From: Streptomyces eurythermus
Lineage (GTDB): Bacteria; Actinomycetota; Actinomycetes; Streptomycetales; Streptomycetaceae
Length of the DNA: 64,000 nucleotides
NCBI RefSeq assembly: GCF_014649115.1
Contig: NZ_BMSK01000008.1
Coordinates: 62,001-126,000 of the forward strand
Direction of reading: 5' to 3'
The notes under the pieces were generated by a model. It saw nothing but the letters and a program-made list of their open reading frames with translations, searched no databases and was not told the origin of the DNA. Both the position numbers and the translations under genes were made by a program. Positions 26,263 through 37,239 of this stretch are shown here, piece after piece (position 1 is the first letter of the stretch; the number at the start of each line of letters is the position of its first letter).

Positions 26263-26988
26263 TCAGGAGAGCTTGAGCGTCTGCTTGGCGAGCTCGAACG
26301 CGGGCAGCATCTCGTCGTGTTCCTGGGTGTCCATGCCGCCGAGGTGCAGGACGACCGGGCCGTCGGGCGTGCCGACCGCGAAGGCGCTCTCCTTCTTGGT
26401 CTCCTCCAGGGCCTTGTCGGTCGACACGTACTCCACCTCCACGGCCGGGACACCGCCGCCGGTCTTGAAGGAGTGGTACTCCGCCTTGCCGGCGCCCTTC
26501 TCGGCGGCGACGAACGCGCGCAGCACGCCGCCCGCGTCGGCGTCGCCGGGCTTGCCCTTCCACACGCGCAGGAAGCCGATGGTGCCGGACGGCTTGGCGT
26601 CTATCTCGCAGGCCGCGGTGACCGGCCCCTGCCGGAGCATGGCCGCGGCCAGCTCCGCGGCCAGGTCATCGTCCTCGCCCTGCGAGATCTGGGCCAGCTC
26701 CTTCTCGGCGTCGATGGACTTGGGCTTCCAGTCCTTGGCCACGTCGAAGCTGACGGGCAGTTCACAGGCCGAACCGGCCGGGCCGAGGGTGCCGCCGCGA
26801 GCCGCCGCCGCGGCCTTCTTCCCCGTGTCCCCGGCCGCCGCCCCCTTGGCGCCCGCCGACGGGTGCGCCGACGCGCTCGCGGACGTCTTCCCGTCGTCGT
26901 CCGCCGCCCCCGCGCAGCCGCCGAGCAGCATCGCGACCGCCGCCACGACGGCCGCATGACCGCCGGCTGTCCCCACCCTGACCCGCAC
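26263..26988 (-). CDS. Lipoprotein, uncharacterised
   Basis: The 241-residue protein begins with a short basic stretch and a hydrophobic segment ending in the lipobox LLGGC, so it should be lipidated and displayed on the outer membrane face. Residues 35-80 are an Ala/Ser/Gly-rich linker. The rest is a globular domain with one cysteine pair (SACELPV and TAACEID). I do not recognise the family. GTG 26988 with GGAG six bases upstream gives a normal signal peptide; a TTG at 27018 is the alternative. Confidence 0.8.
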   Translation of the reverse strand: MRVRVGTAGGHAAVVAAVAMLLGGCAGAADDDGKTSASASAHPSAGAKGAAAGDTGKKAAAAARGGTLGPAGSACELPVSFDVAKDWKPKSIDAEKELAQISQGEDDDLAAELAAAMLRQGPVTAACEIDAKPSGTIGFLRVWKGKPGDADAGGVLRAFVAAEKGAGKAEYHSFKTGGGVPAVEVEYVSTDKALEETKKESAFAVGTPDGPVVLHLGGMDTQEHDEMLPAFELAKQTLKLS

Positions 26989-27058
26989 TGTAGTCTCCCG
27001 TCCGATTCGGAGCCGCAACTCTAGCCGAGAGCACTGACAACGCCGGGCGGAAGGCGGC

Positions 27059-27715
27059 TCACCGGCCCTCTGGCGGCTGGTCCGGGCGCCGGGCGTGCAG
27101 GAACAACTGCGGTTCGGGCGTGGCCCCGGGAAGGTCCGGGGTGTACCGGGAGCACTCCTCGGCCAGCACCGTCAGGCCGGCGCCGGTCACCAGTCCGGTG
27201 AACGCCTCCGCGCCGAAACTGGTCACCCGGATCGGCTGCCCCATGAAGACACCCTCGGCGTCCTCCACGTCGAGGGGGACGGTGGCCAGCGCGACCAGGC
27301 CGCCGGGCCGTACCACCCGCGCCAGCTTCGCCACGACGGCCGCCTGCTCGGCGCGGGACATCTGGAGCAGCGAGAAGTACGCGCACACCGCGTCGAAGGA
27401 TGCCTCCGCGAGCGGCGCGTCACGGATGTCGGCGAGCCGGAACTCCGCTCCGGGCACCTGCCGGGCGGCCAGATCCACCATGACCGGCGAGACATCGAGG
27501 CCCAGCACCCGGTGCCCGGCCCCGGCCAGCGCCTGCGCGGTCGGCCGCCCCGTCCCGCTGCCCACGTCCAGCACCCTGCTGCCCGGCGCCAGCCGCTCCA
27601 GCAGCCAGTCCAGGGACGCCCGGCGCTCCACGGAATCGGCGAACGCCCGCTCGTAGTCCAGGCCCAGCGCGTCGAACACCACGGCGGCCGGCGTCCGGCC
27701 GTCCTCCTCGGTCAC
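27059..27715 (-). CDS. Class I SAM-dependent methyltransferase
   Basis: This 218-residue protein has motif I VLDVGSGTGRPT, motif II LGLDVSPVMVDLA, the LADIRDAPL segment and motif IV around FDAVCAYFSLLQM. It is a small, single-domain Rossmann methyltransferase. The substrate cannot be seen. The GTG start at 27715 follows GGGAGAGGAG. It is divergent from the flavodoxin-fold gene. Confidence 0.87.
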   Translation of the reverse strand: MTEEDGRTPAAVVFDALGLDYERAFADSVERRASLDWLLERLAPGSRVLDVGSGTGRPTAQALAGAGHRVLGLDVSPVMVDLAARQVPGAEFRLADIRDAPLAEASFDAVCAYFSLLQMSRAEQAAVVAKLARVVRPGGLVALATVPLDVEDAEGVFMGQPIRVTSFGAEAFTGLVTGAGLTVLAEECSRYTPDLPGATPEPQLFLHARRPDQPPEGR

Positions 27716-27810
27716 GGCGACTCCTCTCCCACCCCGGCGGAGCGTCCCTCGCGCCGCCCGGCGCCGCCCGCCGTTTGCGCCCGCGGCGGACGCACGGCAG
27801 GGTGCCGGGT

Positions 27811-28269
27811 GTGCCTACCCTGTTGATCGTCCATCACACCCCGTCCCCGAACTGCCAGTCGCTGTTCGAAGCCGCCGTGTCGGGTGCCACCACACCGGAG
27901 ATCGAGGGCGTCCGCGTCGTACGCCGGGCGGCCCTGGCGGCCACCGCCTCCGACGTGCTGGAAGCCGACGGGTACCTGCTCGGCACGCCCGCCAACCTCG
28001 GCTACATGTCCGGCGCGCTCAAGCATTTCTTCGACCAGGTGTACTACCCCTGCCTGGACGCGACCAGGGGCCGGCCCTTCGGCTACTACGTCCACGGCGG
28101 CAACGACGTCACCGGTGCCGTGCGCGCCATCGAGACCGTCACCACCGGCCTCGGCTGGCGCCGGGCGGCCGACCCGGTGACCGTCACCGGTGAGCCGGGC
28201 AAGGCCGACACGGAGGCGTGCTGGGAACTGGGCGCCACGGTCGCGGCGGGACTGATGCCCGGCGGCTGA
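27811..28269 (+). CDS. Flavodoxin-fold NAD(P)H-dependent oxidoreductase
   Basis: The 152-residue protein opens with LLIVHHTPSPNCQSLFEAAVSG, the FMN phosphate loop of flavodoxin-like folds. Then come GYLLGTPANLGYMSGALKHFFDQVYYP and GYYVHGGND, which are typical of the WrbA/FMN reductase branch. It is probably an FMN-containing reductase in the cytosol. The GTG at 27811 starts directly at the first strand; its ribosome binding site is moderate. Confidence 0.82.
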   Translation: MPTLLIVHHTPSPNCQSLFEAAVSGATTPEIEGVRVVRRAALAATASDVLEADGYLLGTPANLGYMSGALKHFFDQVYYPCLDATRGRPFGYYVHGGNDVTGAVRAIETVTTGLGWRRAADPVTVTGEPGKADTEACWELGATVAAGLMPGG

Positions 28270-28421
28270 GCGGTGGCCCGGGCGGTCGCCCAGTCGCCGG
28301 GCGGCGGTGCGGGGTGCGCCGGTTTCCGCCGCGCGGCCACCGGAGTGATCCTTGTGCGATTGCGTCCGGCGACCGGCGTGGGCCCGAACTCGCCTTGAAT
28401 TGCTCTGTTAGTCATATTTAT

Positions 28422-30941
<2,520 letters not shown>

Positions 30942-31083
30942 CCCCCAGTCCCCAGTCGCCCCCCGACCCCCAGACATCCCCCAGTCACTCGCCGGCCCTC
31001 AGCCACCCCCCAGCCCCAGTCACCCCCGCCCCCGCCCCCGGCCGGGACATCGAATCGAGACGAGACGACAGGAGACCGCGCCG

Positions 31084-31833
31084 ATGATCGAGACCTTCGC
31101 CGTCGTTCTGGGGATCGCCGTGGTCGCCGCGGGCGCCGTGCTGCTCCGGCACCGCTTCTGGCCGCCCGCCCCGGACGAGGAACCCCGCGAGGACGTCGCC
31201 GAGTACATCGCCATGATGGTCAGCGTGCTGTACGCCCTCGTGCTCGGTCTGTCGATGGTGGCCGTGTGGGAGGCGCGGTCCGCCGCGGAGGACCATGTGC
31301 AGGCGGAGGCGAGCGCCGCGCACCAGATCCGGCTGCTCTCCGCCGGGCTGCCCGCGCCGGCGGGCGAACGGACCAGGGAAGCCGTCGACGCGTACGTGCA
31401 CCACGTGGTGTCCGAGGAGTGGCCCGTCATGGTCGCCGGGCAGCCGCCGGACCGGCACGGCTGGGACCTGCTGAACGACCTGAGGTCGGCGGGCCAGATC
31501 CCCGCCGGCGCCAGTCCCGCCCAGCAGGCCACGCTCCAGGAGACCCTGGCCCAGCTCAGCGTGCTGGACGACGCCCGGCGCGGCCGGGAGGCGGATGTCG
31601 GCGACACCCTGTCACCCGTGCTGTGGTTCGGGCTGATCGTCGGCGGCCTGCTGACCGTGGCCTTCATGTTCATGTTCGGCGTACGGCGCAGCGTCACCCA
31701 TGTGGTGATGGTGATGGGCCTGACCGCGCTCATCACCTTCACCGTGTTGCTGGTCTACGGGCTGAACGAGCCCTTCAACGGCATGTTCGCCGTCGACTCG
31801 TCCTCGTTCTCCCGTTATTTTCCCGGCAGTTGA
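31084..31833 (+). CDS. DUF4239 (bestrophin-like) membrane protein
   Basis: This 249-residue protein has a first helix (about 5-22), a second near AEYIAMMVSVLYALVLGLSMVAVW, a long extracytoplasmic or cytoplasmic helical middle part, and two C-terminal helices (VLWFGLIVGGLLTVAFMFMFG and VMVMGLTALITFTVLLVY). It ends in LNEPFNGMFAV. This layout is the DUF4239/bestrophin-like family, of unknown role. CAGGAGA precedes ATG 31084. Its last 19 bases overlap the end of the convergent desaturase gene. Confidence 0.85.
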   Translation: MIETFAVVLGIAVVAAGAVLLRHRFWPPAPDEEPREDVAEYIAMMVSVLYALVLGLSMVAVWEARSAAEDHVQAEASAAHQIRLLSAGLPAPAGERTREAVDAYVHHVVSEEWPVMVAGQPPDRHGWDLLNDLRSAGQIPAGASPAQQATLQETLAQLSVLDDARRGREADVGDTLSPVLWFGLIVGGLLTVAFMFMFGVRRSVTHVVMVMGLTALITFTVLLVYGLNEPFNGMFAVDSSSFSRYFPGS

Positions 31834-32810
31834 CGGTGCGGCGCCCGGTGGCCGGCGGCGTCCGCGTCCAGCCGGGCGGTGATCCGCCGCGGGTCCGGCC
31901 AGCGCGCGTCGTACGCCCAGCCCCAGCGCTCGAACCGGGTGATCAGCCACGCCGTGAGGTCCGGCTGGCCGCGCAGCCCGCCGTGCCGGGCGCTGTTGGG
32001 GTCGGCGTGGTGGAGGTTGTGCCAGCCCTCGCCGAAGGTCAGCAGGGCCACCCAGGGCACGTCCCGGGACTGGTCGCGGGTGCGGTAGTGGCGCGGACCG
32101 AAGGCGTGCGCCACGGAGTTGACCGACCAGGTGACATGGTGCACGACGGCGTACCGCACCAGGCTCGCCCAGAAGAAGGTGACCAGCGCGGACCGTACGT
32201 CCTGGGCGACCGCCAGGACCAGGGCCGGCGGCAGCGCGAGCGAGACGGCGACGGCCAGCGGATAGCAGCGGTCCAGGCGGCGCACGTCCGGGTCGGCGAG
32301 CAGGTCGGGGGCGTAGCGGGGGTAGTGGGAGCGGACCGGTGAGGAGGCGAACCAGCCGACCTGGGCGTGCCACAGCCCCTTCAGCAGGGCCCGCCGGGTG
32401 GTGCCGTACTTCCACGGCGAGTGCGGGTCGCCCGCCCGGTCCGCGTACTGGTGGTGGCGCCGGTGCTCGGCGACCCACATCGTCACCGGGCCCTCCATGG
32501 CGAGGCTGCCCGCGACCCCGAGGGCGATCCGCAGCGGACGTTTCGCCTTGAACGACAGATGGGTGAAGTGCCGGTGGAAGCCGGCGGTGATGCCCATGAT
32601 GGACAGCGCGTACATCCCGGCGCCGAGGACCGCGTCGTACCAGCGCGGCCCCCAGCCGCCGGCCAGGGCGACAGGCAGTGCCAGCGCCAGCACGGCCAGC
32701 GGGCCCACCACGAGGGTGAGCAGATAGCCGGTGCGCAGCGGCAGACCGACCGGGACGGTGTCGGGGAGCGGGGCGCGCGGGCCCTCCGGGTGTTCGGGGG
32801 TCACGGTCAC
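31815..32810 (-). CDS. Membrane acyl-CoA/acyl-lipid desaturase
   Basis: The 331-residue protein has the three histidine boxes of membrane fatty acid desaturases: HRHFTH (79-84), HRRHH (116-120) and HNLHH near residue 255, each between paired membrane helices. It should use a di-iron centre, oxygen and reduced ferredoxin or cytochrome b5-like donor to insert a cis double bond, most likely delta-9. The GTG at 32810 follows GGGAG; a longer frame to 32927 has no ribosome binding site. A second, similar desaturase is encoded at 40783, in the same lipid locus. Confidence 0.9.
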   Translation of the reverse strand: MTVTPEHPEGPRAPLPDTVPVGLPLRTGYLLTLVVGPLAVLALALPVALAGGWGPRWYDAVLGAGMYALSIMGITAGFHRHFTHLSFKAKRPLRIALGVAGSLAMEGPVTMWVAEHRRHHQYADRAGDPHSPWKYGTTRRALLKGLWHAQVGWFASSPVRSHYPRYAPDLLADPDVRRLDRCYPLAVAVSLALPPALVLAVAQDVRSALVTFFWASLVRYAVVHHVTWSVNSVAHAFGPRHYRTRDQSRDVPWVALLTFGEGWHNLHHADPNSARHGGLRGQPDLTAWLITRFERWGWAYDARWPDPRRITARLDADAAGHRAPHRQLPGK

Positions 32811-33047
32811 GGTGTGTCTCCCGCGCGGCGGGGCGGGGTGGTGCAGGGGGTCATGGGCGGCGATTATGCGCCGACCAGGCGGCCCCGGCGCACCAGGCTC
32901 GGCGCGCGGCGCGGCCCCCGCGGGCATCCTCTACCTGGATGGATGAAGGTGCGGGCGCGGCGCCGCTGGCCGACCATGGGAGCCGGGACCGTGCCCGCCG
33001 GCGCGGCCCCGGCTCCGCCCCATGTCACCGAGCCGAGGGAGCGTCGG

Positions 33048-35216
33048 ATGCGAGCGGACGGCACCGCACCCGGACGGCCCGCGCCGGACGGCCGGGAGGA
33101 CAGGGAACTGCTGCGCCGGTGCGCGCGGGAGGTGGTGGACGTCGCCGAGGGCATCCGCGCGGTCTCCGCGCGCACCAGCACCGCGCTGTTCACCCCGGCC
33201 CTGACCGCCTCCGCGCGCCGCCGCCCGCGCACCGGCCTGCCCGCCCAGTGGGCCCTGCTGCGCGCCCTGACCAACAAACACGGTCTCGGCGGCTCGGCGA
33301 TCACCGCGCCGAAGGGCATGGGCCACGTCCTCGGCACCGCCGGCGAGGTGCTGGGCCGGGAGAGCCTGGCCGCGCTGGTGGCGGTCACCTCGCTGCGGCT
33401 GCGGATCGCCGCCGTGCTGGTCGACCACCCGGAGTTCGTGCGCGATCCCGGCATGCGCCGGCTGACCGAGGCCGTCACCGCCGACAAGGACCTGGCGGCC
33501 GTACGGTCCCTGCGGGCCCTGTTCCGCGACCAGGGGGCCCAGCGCGCGCTGTCCGGGCTGGCCCCGCTGATGGCCGAACTCCTCGCGATCCGGGCCCTGC
33601 TGGACGAGGACCCGTACAACGACGAGACCGGCTGGGCGCTGGCCACCGGCCGCGAGCTGTCCGCCGACCCGCTGCACGGCGTCAGCGCCGCCCGCCTCGC
33701 GGGCCTGGACCAGGGCGAGGGAGCCGCCGAGGCCGTCGGCCTCACCGACCAGGAGCGGCAGGTCATCGCCACGAAGGGGTCGTTCCTCGGCTTCCTGCGC
33801 AACATCGAGACGCTCTCCACCAACGGGCGGATCCTGCTGCAGAACGTGCGCGGTCCGGACGGCGTGGTCCGCTACGTCCTCCAGGCGCCCGGCATGGCAC
33901 CGGGCCGCCCCCGCACCGACTCCCCGCAGGACTTCGTCGGCGCCTGGCGCAACCTGTTCATGCCCGACTCGCCGTACACCCGCGCGATCCTGCTAGCCCT
34001 GCGGGACTACGGCATCCCGCGCGGCGCCGACCTCGCGCTGATCGGGCACAGCGAGGGCGGGATCGCCGTGATGAACCTCGCCCAGAGCGAGGAGTTCTGC
34101 CGCACCTACCGGGTCACCCACGTCGTCGCGGTCGGCTCCCCGGTGGACAACAAGAAGCCCGCCGACCCGCGCACCTGGGTCGCCAGCATCACCAACCAGC
34201 ACGACATCGTGCCCGTCCTCGACGGCCGGGGCGCGGGCTCCGCGTTCGACCCGCACCCGAACTGGTACGAGGTCGACTACACCGGGCCCACCCACGAGTT
34301 CCCGCTGTGCCACATGCTCCACGAGTACATCGAGCACCTGCGCACCGTCGTCCCCGAGGCCCGCGAACGCGTCGACGAGGCCCTCGCCCCCTACCGCGGC
34401 CCCGTCGTGCGCACCCAGGCCTACCAGCTCAAGGACCGCGCCAACCCGCCCGAGGGCTACCCCTTCCTCACCCTGCCCACCACCTCGCTGCCCACCACGG
34501 CCGGCCCGGTCGACGTGCCCGTGCGCTACTACGACTCCTCCGCCGCCCACCTGTGCTTCGCCGTCGACGCGGACACCGCCCGCGGACTGCTGCCCGGCGT
34601 CACCTGGATGACACCGAGCCGGCTGGGCCGACGGGCGCTGGCGGTGCTGTCGCTGTACGAGCACCGCTGCACCACCATCGGCCCGTACACCGAGATCGCC
34701 CTCTCCGTGCTGGTGGACGACCTGTGGCGGCCCCGCCCCTACGACGTGGCCCTGGACCTGCTGCGCCGGGTCGACCTGCGCCGCACCGGCCGGTACGTCG
34801 TCTCCCTCGCCGTCACCAGCGAGGAGGCGCGGGCCGTCGCCCGGGAGATCTGGGGGCAGCCCGCGGTCCGGGCGAGCGCCGAGGCCAGGCTGACCGGCCG
34901 GGACCTCGCCGTCCGCTCCCCGGAGCTCGGCCTCGCCGTCGACGGCCGCCTCGGGCCCGGCGCGCGCTGCCCCGAGGCCGACTGGATCCTCTACGGCCGC
35001 CGGGGCGAGAGCACCATCCGCACCCTGGTCCGGGCCCACGGCGGACTGCGGCTGCACAGCGGCGGCGGCATCCGGCTACGGCTGGACACCGGGGCCGCCG
35101 AACCCCTCGCCGGCCAGCTGCGCCGGCTCGGCATCGCCACGGCCCGCCCCCGGCTGGTCCTCACCTGCCCCCAGTTCATGCTCCACCGCAGCGCCGGCGC
35201 CGTCCTGCCACGCTGA
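33048..35216 (+). CDS. Alpha/beta hydrolase fused to an acetoacetate-decarboxylase-like domain
   Basis: 722 residues. An N-terminal helical part (1-240) is unfamiliar. The middle is an alpha/beta hydrolase with the lipase-type elbow GHSEGG (Ser335), an aspartate in NQHDIVP and a histidine in the HEFPLCHMLHEY region. From about 470 the chain resembles the acetoacetate decarboxylase superfamily (YYDSSAAHLCFAVDADTARGLLPG, then RYVVSLAVTSEEARAVAREIWGQP). Where true decarboxylases carry the Schiff-base lysine after EIxGxPK, this one reads GQPAV, so decarboxylation is unlikely. It may hydrolyse an acyl lipid and bind the product. GAGGGAG precedes ATG 33048. The small gene at 35243 follows at 26 bp. 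Confidence 0.8.
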   Translation: MRADGTAPGRPAPDGREDRELLRRCAREVVDVAEGIRAVSARTSTALFTPALTASARRRPRTGLPAQWALLRALTNKHGLGGSAITAPKGMGHVLGTAGEVLGRESLAALVAVTSLRLRIAAVLVDHPEFVRDPGMRRLTEAVTADKDLAAVRSLRALFRDQGAQRALSGLAPLMAELLAIRALLDEDPYNDETGWALATGRELSADPLHGVSAARLAGLDQGEGAAEAVGLTDQERQVIATKGSFLGFLRNIETLSTNGRILLQNVRGPDGVVRYVLQAPGMAPGRPRTDSPQDFVGAWRNLFMPDSPYTRAILLALRDYGIPRGADLALIGHSEGGIAVMNLAQSEEFCRTYRVTHVVAVGSPVDNKKPADPRTWVASITNQHDIVPVLDGRGAGSAFDPHPNWYEVDYTGPTHEFPLCHMLHEYIEHLRTVVPEARERVDEALAPYRGPVVRTQAYQLKDRANPPEGYPFLTLPTTSLPTTAGPVDVPVRYYDSSAAHLCFAVDADTARGLLPGVTWMTPSRLGRRALAVLSLYEHRCTTIGPYTEIALSVLVDDLWRPRPYDVALDLLRRVDLRRTGRYVVSLAVTSEEARAVAREIWGQPAVRASAEARLTGRDLAVRSPELGLAVDGRLGPGARCPEADWILYGRRGESTIRTLVRAHGGLRLHSGGGIRLRLDTGAAEPLAGQLRRLGIATARPRLVLTCPQFMLHRSAGAVLPR

Positions 35217-35242
35217 CGCCCCCACCCCCACGGGAGCCCGCC

Positions 35243-35503
35243 ATGGTGACCGAGTCCCCCGACCGCACGTCGTACGATGCCGAACTCCTCGACCGCGCCG
35301 AGGCGTTGCGGTCGGACGCCGAGCTGATGGACGAGTACGCCCGGCGGCTGCGCGCCACCGCGGACACCCTCGTCGGCTGCCCGGCGGCCCCGGAGTGGAG
35401 CCGCCCCACGCTGGAGCGGCAGGCCGCCGCCTGCACCACGGCGGCGGAGCAACTGCGCACGGCCGCCGAGGCGTTGCGGGCCCACGCGGGTGCGGGGGAC
35501 TGA
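35243..35503 (+). CDS. Small helical hypothetical protein
   Basis: An 86-residue protein, almost entirely helical with heptad-like spacing (AELLDRAEALRSDAELMDEYARRLRATADTL and AACTTAAEQLRTAAEALRAHA), perhaps a coiled-coil hairpin. No family recognised. GGGAG precedes ATG 35243. It follows the hydrolase fusion closely and ends 11 bp before the stop of the convergent dioxygenase gene. Confidence 0.7.
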   Translation: MVTESPDRTSYDAELLDRAEALRSDAELMDEYARRLRATADTLVGCPAAPEWSRPTLERQAAACTTAAEQLRTAAEALRAHAGAGD

Positions 35504-35514
35504 ACCCGCCCGGC

Positions 35515-37134
35515 TCAGGCCGCCGCGGCCCGGGCGTCCGCCGCGCTCCGGCCGAGCGAGACCACGTAACGCCCCTTGTCCTCCGGCAGGTTGCGGTGCA
35601 CCAGGTCGGAGAAGCTGCGGGTGTGCCGGATGATCTCCCAGCCCTCGGGGGAGAAGGTGGCGGGCCCGAACAGGCGGGGAGCCAGCAGCGGGTTGTTCAG
35701 CGCCTCGGAGAACGCGTCGACGGAGATGATCCGTTCGAGCAGCCGGCCGAAGATCGCCCCGGGCTCCGGCTCCTCCGCGAACAGCCCCACGTGCAGATCG
35801 ATCGCGTCCACGTCGCCGTACACCTCCATCAGCGCCCGCTGGACCCGCGAGTCGCCGGAGATCTGCCCCGGGTCGGTGACCCGGGGGAAGCCGTAGTAGG
35901 CCCGGTAGTCGTTGTACGGGGCCAGCCGCAGCTCCCGGCCGACGGCGACGCTGCGCTCCTCGATGGGCAGCAGCAGCGGGTCGGTGTTGAACAGGCCGGA
36001 CAGACCGGCCGGCTGCCGGGACAGATCCTGGAACAGCGGGCCGAGGCCCCGGTCCAGGACCAGTTGCCCGTTGGCGACGGTGTGCGCGAGCGGCACCGGC
36101 CGGCCCGCGATGGTGTACGTCGACGGGATCAGGCTGTGCCAGCGGTAGACGAGGCTGAACTCGATCGTCGCCCGGTTCTCCCGGTGCCACACCCCCCGGT
36201 CGGTGCGCACCGGATCGAGCACGAAACCGAAGTGGTACGGCGTGATGTGGTTGATGTACTCCTCCAGCATCACCCGGATCATCAGCACGATCAGCGTGTT
36301 GCGGGTGGTCTGGAAGAGCCGTTCGTCGTCCCAGTCCGGGTGCGCGTCGGCGAGCAGCCCGGCGACCCTGTTGTGCTCGCGCAGGAACAGGACGTTCAGC
36401 GCCATCGGCCCGATGTGCGCGTGCGCCCGCTCCCCGCCCCACGCGAACAGCGTGTCCACGAACTCCTCGGGGACCTCCTCGAACCGCACCGGCCGGATCG
36501 CCCGGAACTCCTCCCTGATCCGCCCGTCCTCGCACAGCGCGGGCGGGAACTCGCCGCCGTCGACGATCCGGCTCTTCAGCCGGCCGCCCCTGAAGGCGCG
36601 CAGACAGGCGGTGACCTCCTCCCGGTCGCCGTAGAGCTGGCACATGTCCAGGGTGTGCGGCGAGTCGGTGCGCCGCGGGTCGCCGGTGGCCGCGTGACCG
36701 CGCAGGAAGCCGTCGGTGAACCACTGCGCGAACGCCGGCAGCAGCGCGCTGGACCGGGCGCAACGGCGGCCCTCGCCCTCGCGCCGGAACAGCTCGGCCA
36801 CCCGCTCCGGGGCGGGCAGGTCCCCCCGCCGCCCGGTCACCGGCGGCAGCTGCCGGCCCACCCAGGACCGGTCGGTCAGCGAGTCCCAGGAGGTGTACGG
36901 GGCCTTGGTGCTCAGCGGGTTGGGGCGCGGCGGCGCCTTGAGCACGGCCAGGTCGATCAGCCGGGAGTTGAGCCTGCGGTGCAGCCACCGGCTGCGCCGG
37001 GCCGTCTGCCAGGCCCGGCCGTAGTGGGTCAGCAGATGTGTCTCGAAGCGGTTGCGCAGCCCGTCCCGGGACCTGTCCCTGGCCCCGGTCCAGGGCGGCG
37101 TCCCCTCCTGCGGCGGTCGGGACGTGACGGTCAT
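35515..37134 (-). CDS. Cyclooxygenase-like haem dioxygenase (animal haem peroxidase superfamily)
   Basis: The 539-residue protein aligns by eye along most of its length with prostaglandin-endoperoxide synthases. It has FAQWFTDGF, LDMCQLYGD, LRAFRGGRLKSRIVDGGEFPP, LREHNRVAGLL, HPDWDDERLFQTTRNTLI and SLVYRWHSLIP. In the last, Tyr330 matches the catalytic radical tyrosine (Tyr385 of COX-1) and His333 the proximal haem ligand. The residue matching distal His207 appears to be Asp141, while the distal Gln is kept (Gln137). Dioxygenation of an unsaturated fatty acid is therefore likely and peroxidase activity doubtful. There are no EGF or signal segments. GGAGGA fixes ATG 37134. It lies 105 bp downstream of the P450 gene, same strand. 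Confidence 0.88.
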   Translation of the reverse strand: MTVTSRPPQEGTPPWTGARDRSRDGLRNRFETHLLTHYGRAWQTARRSRWLHRRLNSRLIDLAVLKAPPRPNPLSTKAPYTSWDSLTDRSWVGRQLPPVTGRRGDLPAPERVAELFRREGEGRRCARSSALLPAFAQWFTDGFLRGHAATGDPRRTDSPHTLDMCQLYGDREEVTACLRAFRGGRLKSRIVDGGEFPPALCEDGRIREEFRAIRPVRFEEVPEEFVDTLFAWGGERAHAHIGPMALNVLFLREHNRVAGLLADAHPDWDDERLFQTTRNTLIVLMIRVMLEEYINHITPYHFGFVLDPVRTDRGVWHRENRATIEFSLVYRWHSLIPSTYTIAGRPVPLAHTVANGQLVLDRGLGPLFQDLSRQPAGLSGLFNTDPLLLPIEERSVAVGRELRLAPYNDYRAYYGFPRVTDPGQISGDSRVQRALMEVYGDVDAIDLHVGLFAEEPEPGAIFGRLLERIISVDAFSEALNNPLLAPRLFGPATFSPEGWEIIRHTRSFSDLVHRNLPEDKGRYVVSLGRSAADARAAAA

Positions 37135-37239
37135 CGGTCCTCCGGTCGGTTCACGGATCGGTCGGTTCACGGATCGTCGGTGCGTGGATCGTGCCGGTTC
37201 ACGGGGGGGCCGGTGCGCGGCCCGGGCCGGGGCCCCGGG

